A stretch of DNA of 64,000 bases from Mycolicibacterium novocastrense (lineage in GTDB: Bacteria > Actinomycetota > Actinomycetes > Mycobacteriales > Mycobacteriaceae). The position numbers were made by a program, and so were the translations under genes. Location: assembly GCF_001570485.1 (NCBI RefSeq), contig NZ_BCTA01000052.1, positions 186,001 through 250,000 on the forward strand, read 5' to 3'. Shown here in pieces: positions 27,922 to 34,929 of this stretch. The notes beneath the pieces were generated by a model. That model saw nothing but the letters and a program-made list of their open reading frames with translations, was not told where the DNA came from and did not search any database. Each line of letters opens with the position of its first letter. Within the stretch, counting starts at the first letter, position 1.

Positions 27922-28028
27922 TAAAAGGGCGGGTTCGGGAGGGCAACTAGGTGCGTCACATCAGTCTCGCGCGGTCGGCTTTCAACCCTTGCCGACTCTT
28001 CGGAAAAGCCACTCCCGAACCCGTCGTG
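27922..28028 (-). ncRNA. Probable F6-like small RNA downstream of fadE5
   Basis: On the minus strand a TACGAT -10 box (28040-28035) is followed about seven bases later by a region of roughly 105 nt. A 12-bp stem (28023-28012 with 27941-27930, CGGGTTCGGGAG paired to its complement) joins its two ends, an inner GTCGGC/GCCGAC hairpin lies inside, and the segment ends with CCGCCCTTTTAT, like an intrinsic terminator. An inverted repeat GGTGT/ACACC at 28045-28062 overlaps the upstream promoter region. In M. tuberculosis the SigF-linked small RNA F6 of about 100 nt lies between fadA2 and fadE5 in this same relative orientation, so position, strand and size agree. A clear SigF promoter is not visible. 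Confidence 0.55.
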
Positions 28029-28078
28029 CGACCGATCGTACGCCGGTGTTCTAGATCACACCAGGGCGAATTTTCTGC

Positions 28079-29011
28079 TCACTCGCCCTTGGCTCGCAGC
28101 AGCGCCCGGGTGCGTGCACGCGCCTCGGGGTCGGAGTCGAAGACGCTGGCGACGAACTCGTCGACGCCGGCGGCGGCCAATTGGTCGAGCCGCTGTGACA
28201 CCGTTTCCTCGTCGCCGATGATCGCGGCGTCCGCGGGTTCTGCGAAGCCCTCCCGGTCGAGCATGGCGCGGTACGACGGCAACTGTCCGTAGATGGCGAA
28301 CTCGTCGGCGGCTCTGGCCCGGGCGGCGTCGACGTCGTCGGTGACGCTGATCGGCAACGACGCCACGACCCGAACCGAGCCCTCGTCGCGGCCGGCTTCC
28401 GCGGCGGCCGTGCGCAGGGTCGGGACGATGTGGTCGGCCAGGGTCTTGGGACCCGTCATCCACGTCATCGTTCCGGCGCTGCGGCGTCCGGCGAGGCGCA
28501 GCATCTGTGGGCCGAGCGCGGCGAGGTAGACGTCGGGCCGCGGGGCGCCGGGCACCTTCAGCGATCCGCGCGTCGTCCAGAACTCGCCGGAGGCGTCGGC
28601 GGGCTCACCAGCCAGCAGGGGCAGCAGCGCGTCGAGGTATTCGCGCATCTGCCGCACCGGCTTGTCGTAGGAGATGCCCCACACTCCTTCGGTCACCATG
28701 CGATGGCTCAGTCCGATGCCGAGGGTGAAGCGGCCGCCGGCGATGGCGTTCAACGTGAGCGCACGCTGCGCCAGCTGGGTGGGATGCTGGATTTGGATGG
28801 GGATGACCCCCGACGCCACCTCGATGGTGTCGATCTCGCGGAATGCAACGGCCAGGATCGTCAGCAGGTCGGGGTCGTAGGGCAGCTGCGCCATCCAGAC
28901 CCTGCGGAATCCTTCGTCGCGCAACGACGTCAGCTTCGTTATGACGCCGTCGACCGGCGACCGGCCGTCGGCATCGGTGATGAGTCCGGTGAGGGCGACG
29001 CTGATCTGCAT
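28079..29011 (-). CDS. LLM-class F420-dependent oxidoreductase
   Basis: This 310-residue luciferase-like monooxygenase-fold protein starts at ATG 29011 (MQISVALTGLITDADGRSP). Family features are VWMAQLPYDPDLLTILA, ASGVIPIQIQHPTQLAQRAL, GRFTLGIGLSHR and YLAALGPQMLRLAGRRSAG, typical of mycobacterial F420-dependent enzymes that oxidise or reduce small organic substrates. The substrate cannot be inferred. It lies between the F6-like RNA and fadA2 on the minus strand, and a hairpin separates it from fadA2. M. tuberculosis does not have it at this place as far as I recall. A longer start at 29038 would add MWRPCFDGA and is less likely. Confidence 0.85.
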   Translation of the reverse strand: MQISVALTGLITDADGRSPVDGVITKLTSLRDEGFRRVWMAQLPYDPDLLTILAVAFREIDTIEVASGVIPIQIQHPTQLAQRALTLNAIAGGRFTLGIGLSHRMVTEGVWGISYDKPVRQMREYLDALLPLLAGEPADASGEFWTTRGSLKVPGAPRPDVYLAALGPQMLRLAGRRSAGTMTWMTGPKTLADHIVPTLRTAAAEAGRDEGSVRVVASLPISVTDDVDAARARAADEFAIYGQLPSYRAMLDREGFAEPADAAIIGDEETVSQRLDQLAAAGVDEFVASVFDSDPEARARTRALLRAKGE

Positions 29012-29049
29012 CGCACCATCGAAGCATGGGCGCCACAACGTTAAGAGCC

Positions 29050-29089
29050 CCGTACTGCCGTCGGGTCGGGGGGTCAGACGGCAGCACGG
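29050..29089 (-). terminator. Hairpin terminator after fadA2
   Basis: CCGTACTGCCGTC (29050-29062) and GACGGCAGCACGG (29077-29089) pair over 13 positions with one mismatch around a 14-base G-rich loop. It lies 81 bases after the fadA2 stop and before the LLM gene start. There is no clear T-tract. Confidence 0.6.
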
Positions 29090-29170
29090 AGCTATCCGGT
29101 GTATCGGCGCGGTTGCGGGGGGCGTTACACGCTGCCGTCAGTATTCTTTTTTCCTCACCCGCCGGGCTGG

Positions 29171-30469
29171 TCAGGCCTCCAGAATGGCCGCGACGCCCTG
29201 TCCGCCGGCCGCGCAGATCGAGATCAGCCCACGCACCGGTTGACCGGTCTCCTTCTTCTTCTCGGCCAACTGCTTGGCCAGCTGCGCCACGATCCGCCCG
29301 CCGGTCGCGGCGAACGGATGGCCCGCGGCCAACGACGACCCGTTGACGTTGAGCTTCGACCGGTCGATCGACCCGAGCGCGGCATCCAGGCCGAGGCGTT
29401 CCTTGCAGTACTCCTCGGACTCCCATGCCTGCAGGTGCGCGAGCACCACCGACGCGAACGCCTCGTGGATTTCGTAGAAATCGAAGTCCTGCAGGCTCAG
29501 GCCGTTCCGGGCCAGCAACCGCGGCACCGCATACGTCGGCGCCATCAGCAACCCGTCCTTGCCGTTGACGTAGTCCACTGCGGCGGTCTCCGCGTCGACG
29601 AAGTAGGCGAGCGGTTCGATGCCATGCGCCGTGGCCCACTCCTCGGTCGCCAGCAGGGACACCGAGGCGCCGTCGGTCAGTGGCGTGGAGTTACCCGCGG
29701 TCATCGTCGCGTCGCCGTTGCGGACCCCGAACACCGGCTTGAGCTTGGCGAGTTTCTCCGCGGACGAATCGGCGCGCAGGTTGTTGTCGCGGTACACGCC
29801 CAGGAACGGCGTGACCAGGTCGTCGAAGAAGCCGCGGTCGTAGGCGGCGGTCATGTTGCGGTGGCTCGCGGCGGCCAGCTCGTCCTGGTCGACGCGCTTG
29901 ATGCCCATCTCCTTGGCGGTGACGGCGGCGTGCTCACCCATCGACATGCCGGTGCGGGGCTCGCTGTTGACCGGGATCTGGATGCCCAGCGACGCGGGCA
30001 GCTTGCCGACGAGCTTGAGCCGGTCGACGTTCGACTTCGCCCGACGCAGCCCCAGCAGCGTGCGGCGAAGATCGTCGCCGAGCGCGATCGGCGCATCCGA
30101 TGCGGTGTCAACGCCACCGGCGGCCGCGACCTCGTAGCGGCCCGCGGAGATGCCGTCGGCCGCGGAGATGGTCGCCTGCAGGCCGGTGCCGCATGCCTGC
30201 TGAATGTCGAACGCCGGCGTGTACGACGACAGCGCGCTGCCGAGCACGCATTCGCGGATCAGGTTGAAGTCGCGGCTGTGCTTGAGCACGGCGCCGCCGA
30301 TCACCGCGCCGAGCGTCTCCCCCTCGAGGTTGAAGCGCTCGATGAGGCCGCTCAGTGCGGCGGTGAACATGTCCTGGTTCGACGCGCTGGCGTAGGCGCC
30401 ATCGGAGCGGGCGAAAGGAATTCGGTTGCCACCGATGATGGCGACGCGTCGGCGGGTATCACTAGGCAT
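29171..30469 (-). CDS. fadA2: Acetyl-CoA acyltransferase FadA2 (thiolase)
   Basis: This 432-residue thiolase carries out the last, thiolytic step of beta-oxidation or the reverse condensation. The start is taken as ATG 30469 (MPSDTRRRVAIIGGNRIPFA). Catalytic elements visible are Cys93 in QQACGTG, FYEIHEAFA, GSSLAAGHPFAATGGR and the C-terminal CAAGGQG. Its length is close to M. tuberculosis FadA2 (440 aa). It is divergent from fabG4 across a 46-bp gap with a palindromic operator-like site. With FadE5, FabG4 and HtdX it supplies thiolase, dehydrogenase, reductase and hydratase activities of a fatty-acid cycle. Confidence 0.93.
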   Translation of the reverse strand: MPSDTRRRVAIIGGNRIPFARSDGAYASASNQDMFTAALSGLIERFNLEGETLGAVIGGAVLKHSRDFNLIRECVLGSALSSYTPAFDIQQACGTGLQATISAADGISAGRYEVAAAGGVDTASDAPIALGDDLRRTLLGLRRAKSNVDRLKLVGKLPASLGIQIPVNSEPRTGMSMGEHAAVTAKEMGIKRVDQDELAAASHRNMTAAYDRGFFDDLVTPFLGVYRDNNLRADSSAEKLAKLKPVFGVRNGDATMTAGNSTPLTDGASVSLLATEEWATAHGIEPLAYFVDAETAAVDYVNGKDGLLMAPTYAVPRLLARNGLSLQDFDFYEIHEAFASVVLAHLQAWESEEYCKERLGLDAALGSIDRSKLNVNGSSLAAGHPFAATGGRIVAQLAKQLAEKKKETGQPVRGLISICAAGGQGVAAILEA

Positions 30470-30490
30470 GCACCCATAGTACCCACCCTT

Positions 30491-30506
30491 CTTACTCTGG
30501 AGTAAG
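30491..30506. promoter_or_regulatory. Palindromic operator-like site between fadA2 and fabG4
   Basis: CTTACTC-TG-GAGTAAG is a perfect 7-2-7 palindrome lying 21 bases before fadA2 and nine bases before the fabG4 ATG. It shares TTACT-N4-RGTAA with the two sites upstream of fadE5. Bound protein here could control both genes. The Rv0238-like TetR gene at 32721-33350 is the nearest candidate regulator. Confidence 0.6.
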
Positions 30507-30515
30507 TTCGTCCTC

Positions 30516-31868
30516 ATGGCATCCGATCTGTACTCGCAAATCGTCCACTCGGCGCCCGGATCGTTCCTCGCCAAGCAACTCGGCATCCCCCAGCCCGAGA
30601 CGCTGCGCCGCTACAAGCCCGGTGATCCGCCGCTGGCGGGCACGCTGCTGATCGGCGGTGAGGGCCGACTCGTCGAACCGCTGCGCACCGCACTGGCCGA
30701 GGACTACGACGTCGTCTCCGACAACCTCGGCGGGCGCTGGGCCGACTCCTTCGGCGGGCTGGTCTACGACGCCACCGGCATCACCGAACCGACCGGGCTG
30801 AAGGGCCTCTACGAGTTCTTCACCCCCCTGCTGCGCAACCTCGGGCCCTCCGGTCGCGTCGTCGTCATCGGCACCACACCCGAGCAGGCCGGCAACGAAC
30901 ACGAGCGCATCGCGCAGCGTGCGCTCGAGGGCTTCACCCGCTCGCTGGGCAAGGAGATGCGCCGCGGTGCGACGGTGAACCTGGTCTATGTGTCCCCTGA
31001 CGCGAAGCCCGCCGCGACGGGTCTGGAGTCGACGATGCGGTTCCTGCTGTCGGGCAAGTCGGCCTACGTCGACGGTCAGGTGTTCCGGATCGGCCCCGAC
31101 GACGCGGCGCCGCCCGCCGACTGGGACCGCCCGCTGGACGGCAAGGTCGCGATCGTCACCGGCGCCGCCCGCGGTATCGGCGCGACGATCGCCGAGGTGT
31201 TCTCCCGCGACGGGGCGAAGGTGATCTGCATCGACGTCGAGGGAGCGCAGGAAGCGCTCGGCGTGACCGCCACGAAGGTCGGCGGGACCGCGCTGGCCCT
31301 CGACGTGACCGCCGACGACGCCGTCGACCGCATCACCGAGCATGTGCGAGACCACTATGACGGTCGCGTCGACATCCTGGTCAACAACGCCGGCATCACC
31401 CGCGACAAGCTGCTCGCCAACATGGACGAGGGGCGCTGGGATTCGGTCGTCGCGGTGAATCTGGTTGCGCCGCTTGCCCTTGCCGAAGGTCTGGTGAACA
31501 ACGGCGTGCTGGGCGAGGGCGGTCGCATCGTCGGCCTGTCCTCGATGGCCGGCATCGCGGGCAACCGCGGGCAGACCAACTACGCCGCGACCAAGGCGGG
31601 CATGATCGGGCTGACCGACAGCCTGTCGGAGGCCTACGCAGACAAGGGCGTCACCGTCAACGCGGTGGCTCCAGGCTTCATCGAGACCAAGATGACCGAG
31701 GCGATTCCGCTGGCGACCCGCGAGGTGGGCCGGCGGCTCAACTCGCTGTACCAGGGCGGCCAGCCGGTCGACGTCGCCGAGACCATCGCCTACTTCGCGA
31801 GCCCCGCATCCAACGCCGTCACGGGTAACACGGTGCGGGTGTGCGGCCAGGCGTGGTTGGGGGCGTGA
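30516..31868 (+). CDS. fabG4: High-molecular-weight 3-oxoacyl-CoA/ACP reductase FabG4
   Basis: This 450-residue HMW FabG has two domains. Residues 1-200 form a flavodoxin-like domain (LLIGGEGRLVEPLRTALAED). The C-terminal SDR domain carries the cofactor site VAIVTGAARGIGATI, NNAGITRDKLLANM, the active Ser in GLSSMAGIAGNRGQ and Tyr-Lys in NYAATKAG. The M. tuberculosis enzyme is NADH-dependent and acts on 3-oxoacyl-CoA. It starts at ATG 30516. htdX follows after one base, so the ketoreductase and hydratase steps are coexpressed. The doubled length compared with ordinary FabG (about 250 aa) is normal for FabG4. Confidence 0.94.
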   Translation: MASDLYSQIVHSAPGSFLAKQLGIPQPETLRRYKPGDPPLAGTLLIGGEGRLVEPLRTALAEDYDVVSDNLGGRWADSFGGLVYDATGITEPTGLKGLYEFFTPLLRNLGPSGRVVVIGTTPEQAGNEHERIAQRALEGFTRSLGKEMRRGATVNLVYVSPDAKPAATGLESTMRFLLSGKSAYVDGQVFRIGPDDAAPPADWDRPLDGKVAIVTGAARGIGATIAEVFSRDGAKVICIDVEGAQEALGVTATKVGGTALALDVTADDAVDRITEHVRDHYDGRVDILVNNAGITRDKLLANMDEGRWDSVVAVNLVAPLALAEGLVNNGVLGEGGRIVGLSSMAGIAGNRGQTNYAATKAGMIGLTDSLSEAYADKGVTVNAVAPGFIETKMTEAIPLATREVGRRLNSLYQGGQPVDVAETIAYFASPASNAVTGNTVRVCGQAWLGA

Positions 31869-31869
31869 C

Positions 31870-32712
31870 GTGTCGCAACCGTCCGGCTTGATGAACCTGG
31901 CGCGCGCGGCGGCGGGCGCCCTGCCGTTCGTGCCGCGCGGCGAGACGCTGCCCGACCGCACGCTGACCGTCGAGGACCTGAAGATCGACCCCGAGAACGT
32001 GGCGGCCTACGCGGCGGTCACCGGACTGCAGTTCGGGGACACGGTGCCGCTGACGTATCCGTTCGCGTTGACGTTTCCGACGCTGATGTCGTTGGTCACC
32101 GGCTTCGACTTTCCCTTTGCGGCAATGGGTTCGGTGCACATCGAGAACCACATCACCCAGTACCACCCGATCGCGGTGACCGACTCCGTCTCGGTGAAGG
32201 TGCACGCGGAGAACCTGCGCGAGCATCGGCGCGGCCTGCTGGTCGACATCGTGACCGACGTCAACGTCGGCAACGAGCAGGCGTGGCACCAGATCACGAC
32301 GTTCCTGCACCAGCAGCGCACGAGCCTGTCCGACGAGCCGAAGCCGCCGCCGCAGAAGCCGCCGAAACTCGGTCCGCCGAACGCGATGCTGCGCATCACG
32401 CCAGGACAGATCCGGCATTACGCGTCGGTGGGCGGCGACCACAACCCGATCCACACCAACTCCATCGCGGCCAAGCTGTTCGGTTTCCCGACCGTCATCG
32501 CGCACGGAATGTTCAGCGCGGCAGCGGTTCTGGCGAACATCGAGGGTCAGCTGCCCGATGCGGTCAAGTACTCGGTGAAGTTCGCCAAGCCCGTGGTGCT
32601 GCCCGCGAACGCGGGCCTGTACGTCGAACGGGTGTCCGACGGCTGGGATCTGACGTTGCGCGACATGAAGAAGCGCGAGCCGCATCTGTTCGGGACTGTC
32701 CGCTCGCTGTAG
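31870..32712 (+). CDS. htdX: (R)-specific 3-hydroxyacyl dehydratase HtdX
   Basis: This 280-residue double hotdog-fold enoyl hydratase 2 / 3-hydroxyacyl-thioester dehydratase matches the length of Rv0241c. The C-terminal hotdog carries the hydratase-2 motif YASVGGDHNPIHTNSIAA with Asp190 and His195 as catalytic residues. The N-terminal hotdog is degenerate, as is usual. It starts at GTG 31870, one base after the fabG4 stop. It interconverts (R)-3-hydroxyacyl and trans-2-enoyl thioesters. The VapBC24 toxin-antitoxin genes that follow in M. tuberculosis (from memory) are absent; the TetR gene converges instead with an 8-bp gap. Confidence 0.92.
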   Translation: MSQPSGLMNLARAAAGALPFVPRGETLPDRTLTVEDLKIDPENVAAYAAVTGLQFGDTVPLTYPFALTFPTLMSLVTGFDFPFAAMGSVHIENHITQYHPIAVTDSVSVKVHAENLREHRRGLLVDIVTDVNVGNEQAWHQITTFLHQQRTSLSDEPKPPPQKPPKLGPPNAMLRITPGQIRHYASVGGDHNPIHTNSIAAKLFGFPTVIAHGMFSAAAVLANIEGQLPDAVKYSVKFAKPVVLPANAGLYVERVSDGWDLTLRDMKKREPHLFGTVRSL

Positions 32713-32720
32713 GGCGCGCG

Positions 32721-33350
32721 CTAGTTCGCCGTTTTGGCCGCAGTCTCGACGGGGTGGTCGGACGGGGTGCCCTTCAAGCCGCGCCAGAACAGGTTGATCA
32801 TCAGCTCGGCGGCCTCGTCGACGCCGGCGTCGCCGGTGCTGACCCGCGACGCCACCGCCTCACCGGCACCGACCAGCGCGACGGCCATCATGTCGAAGTC
32901 GGTGTCGGGCTCGGGGTTTCGGGTGCCCGAGCGCAGCAGCCTGCCCACCAGGTCGATGATGCGTTCGCGACCCTCACGCACGGTGTGGGCGAACGCCTGC
33001 GAACTGGTGGCCTGGCTGTAGAGCACCATCCACGACGCCCGGTTGGCGTCGATGTAGTTCAGGAAGGCCAGGACCGCGGTGCGCAACAGGTCTTTCGGGC
33101 TCTGCTTGAAATCGATCTGGCTGCGGACCTCGTCAACGAACCGCGCCAGCTCACGATCCAGGCACGCCGCGAACAACTCTTCCTTGGAGCCGTAGTACAG
33201 GTACAGCATCGGCTTGGAGATCTGCGCCTCGGCGGCGATCGCGTCCATCGACGTCTCGTGATAGCCGTTGACCGAGAAGATCTGCACGGCGGCGTCCAGC
33301 ATCTGCTGTTCGCGCACCGCGCGCGGCAACCGCTTGGTACCTCCGGCCAT
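32721..33350 (-). CDS. TetR-family transcriptional regulator (Rv0238-like)
   Basis: This 209-residue regulator starts at ATG 33350. The N-terminal helix-turn-helix reads MLDAAVQIFSVNGYHETSMD then AIAAEAQISKPMLYLYYGSK (residues 17-57). The C-terminal ligand domain is helical (FLNYIDANRASWMVLYSQ). Position and length match Rv0238 (204 aa). The ligand is unknown; a fatty acyl-CoA is plausible because of the neighbouring fatty-acid genes. A GGGTAAG half-site resembling the fadE5 operators lies just upstream at 33358-33364. It converges with htdX. Confidence 0.85.
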   Translation of the reverse strand: MAGGTKRLPRAVREQQMLDAAVQIFSVNGYHETSMDAIAAEAQISKPMLYLYYGSKEELFAACLDRELARFVDEVRSQIDFKQSPKDLLRTAVLAFLNYIDANRASWMVLYSQATSSQAFAHTVREGRERIIDLVGRLLRSGTRNPEPDTDFDMMAVALVGAGEAVASRVSTGDAGVDEAAELMINLFWRGLKGTPSDHPVETAAKTAN

Positions 33351-33431
33351 CCCACCAGGGTAAGCAATCGCCTGCCCGGCAGGCGTCAGCGACGGGCGTG
33401 GGCGGGAATCAGCAGGGGTGGCGGGTGGGAA

Positions 33432-34604
33432 CTAGCACCGCGGGTTGGGGCCTTTCATCCCAGCGATCCGCAGCACCGAGGCGTCGACGCTGGACATCGA
33501 CAGCTCACCGGCATCCAACGCCTTCTCCAGCCGGTCGAGCACGGCGGGCACCTCACCGGTACTCAGCCACAGCGCGACGTCGGCGCCCGCTTGCAGGCTC
33601 CGCAGCGCCGCCTCGGCGACCCCAAACCGGTCGGTGATGGCCCGCATACCGGACAAATCATCGGTGAACACCGGGCCGTTGAACGGTTGGCCGCCGTAAT
33701 TGCCCGACCGCAGCAGCGCGTAGGCCGCCGGGCTCAGGCTCGCTGGATCGCTGCCGGTCAGGCCGGGCACCTGCAGGTGACCGACCATCACTCCAACCGG
33801 CGCCTGACTGGTCAGCGTGCGGTACGGCACCAGATCGGTGTTCTGCAATTCGCTGAGCGGTGGCGTCGTGACACCGCCCGTGTGCGAGTCGCCCGAGGCG
33901 CGCCCATGGCCGGGGAAGTGTTTGAGCACCGGCATCACACCGCCGTCGCGCAGGCCACGGGCATACGCGCCGGCGAAGTCGGTGACGACGGCCGGATCGG
34001 AGCCGAACGACCGGTCACCGATCGCGCCGCCCCCGTCGACGTCGACGACCGGCGCGAAGTCGATTGTGATGCCGAGCCCGCGCATGGCCTGGCCCCGCTT
34101 CAGCGCGATGTTGTACACCTCGTCGGGCGTGCTGCTGGCCGCCAGCGAGGCGGGCGACGGTTGGCTGCCGATCAGCCCGGCCAACCGCGACACCTGGCCG
34201 CCCTCCTCGTCGACGCTGACCGCGAGTGGTAGCGGGTTCGCCGATGCAGCGATGCCTGCCAGTGAGCCGTCGGACAGCATCGACAGGTCGGTCCAGCTAC
34301 CGACGAAGATGCCGCCGACGTGGTGGGTGTCCACGACCGCGCGCGCGTCACCCGCGTTCGAGACCCCGACCATCAACAGCTGGGCGAGCTTGTCGCGGGT
34401 CGACATCGCCGCCAGCAGCGACTCCCCGGCGCCACACGCAGGAGCGGCGGGAGCACCCGGCGCGGGAGCCGCGGGCACGGCGGTCGCCGCCTTGGTGATG
34501 GGCGCGGACGTCGGTGAGGGTGCGGCTTCCTGCGCGGCAGGCGAGCACGCCATCAGCAATACGGGAGCGGCGGCGAGGGCACACAATGCGCGGGGCAAGG
34601 CCAT
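33432..34604 (-). CDS. lpqI: Lipoprotein beta-N-acetylglucosaminidase LpqI (GH3)
   Basis: This 390-residue exported lipoprotein belongs to glycoside hydrolase family 3 and removes N-acetylglucosamine from muropeptide fragments in peptidoglycan recycling. It starts at ATG 34604 (MALPRALCALAAAPVLLMAC), with lipobox Cys20 and a Pro/Ala-rich linker to about residue 55. The GH3 hexosaminidase motif is KHFPGHGRASGDSH; VFTDDLSGM contains the expected nucleophile Asp; VSVDEEGGQVSRL is also typical. The length is close to Rv0237 (388 aa). It is divergent from the small Rv0236A-like gene by a 108-bp gap. Confidence 0.92.
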   Translation of the reverse strand: MALPRALCALAAAPVLLMACSPAAQEAAPSPTSAPITKAATAVPAAPAPGAPAAPACGAGESLLAAMSTRDKLAQLLMVGVSNAGDARAVVDTHHVGGIFVGSWTDLSMLSDGSLAGIAASANPLPLAVSVDEEGGQVSRLAGLIGSQPSPASLAASSTPDEVYNIALKRGQAMRGLGITIDFAPVVDVDGGGAIGDRSFGSDPAVVTDFAGAYARGLRDGGVMPVLKHFPGHGRASGDSHTGGVTTPPLSELQNTDLVPYRTLTSQAPVGVMVGHLQVPGLTGSDPASLSPAAYALLRSGNYGGQPFNGPVFTDDLSGMRAITDRFGVAEAALRSLQAGADVALWLSTGEVPAVLDRLEKALDAGELSMSSVDASVLRIAGMKGPNPRC

Positions 34605-34700
34605 GGGCCTCGACACTAACGGCTGTGGTGGCTCAGTTCTATCTCGTGGTCGGCGTGTGCGGCGAGAACATGCCTTCAGCTGCGCACATGGACCGCATGC

Positions 34701-34706
34701 TACTTT
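34701..34706 (+). promoter_or_regulatory. -10 box for leaderless transcription of the Rv0236A-like gene
   Basis: TACTTT preceded by TGC (extended -10) ends six bases before the ATG at 34713, so transcription would begin at or next to the start codon. No Shine-Dalgarno sequence is present, which fits a leaderless mRNA, common in mycobacteria. Confidence 0.55.
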
Positions 34707-34712
34707 TGCCGC

Positions 34713-34886
34713 ATGGATCGGTTCCTCGTGCCCGCCGCCGCCAGCATCGTGGTCGGTCTGCTGTTGGGTGCGGCAGCCGTGTTCGGTGTGACGCTGATGG
34801 TGCAGCAGGACAACAAGCCTCCTCTGCAAGCGGGCGATCCGGCGTCTTCGGTGCTCAACAGGGTCGAGTACGGCGACCGCAGCTGA
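34713..34886 (+). CDS. Small membrane protein (Rv0236A-like, DUF2613)
   Basis: This 57-residue protein has the same length as M. tuberculosis Rv0236A. A single hydrophobic helix covers residues 6-29 (VPAAASIVVGLLLGAAAVFG), followed by a polar tail VQQDNKPPLQAGDPASS. The N-terminal segment may act as signal anchor, leaving about 28 residues outside. It sits directly before aftD in the same direction and probably shares its transcript; aftD coding sequence appears to begin at or inside its 3' end. The function is unknown; help in AftD folding or envelope assembly is only contextual. Confidence 0.85.
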   Translation: MDRFLVPAAASIVVGLLLGAAAVFGVTLMVQQDNKPPLQAGDPASSVLNRVEYGDRS

Positions 34887-34929
34887 CTCCCGGGCCGCCT
34901 CCGAGACGGCCCCGCTCTCCCGGCGCTGG

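Noticed and set aside
28045..28062. TAGAACACC near the F6-like promoter as a KstR site
   Set aside because: The GTT half of the TNNAACNNGTTNNA consensus is missing; only a GGTGT/ACACC inverted repeat remains.
32713..32720. VapBC24 toxin-antitoxin genes expected after htdX from M. tuberculosis order
   Set aside because: Only 8 bp separate htdX from the TetR gene, so no such genes exist here.
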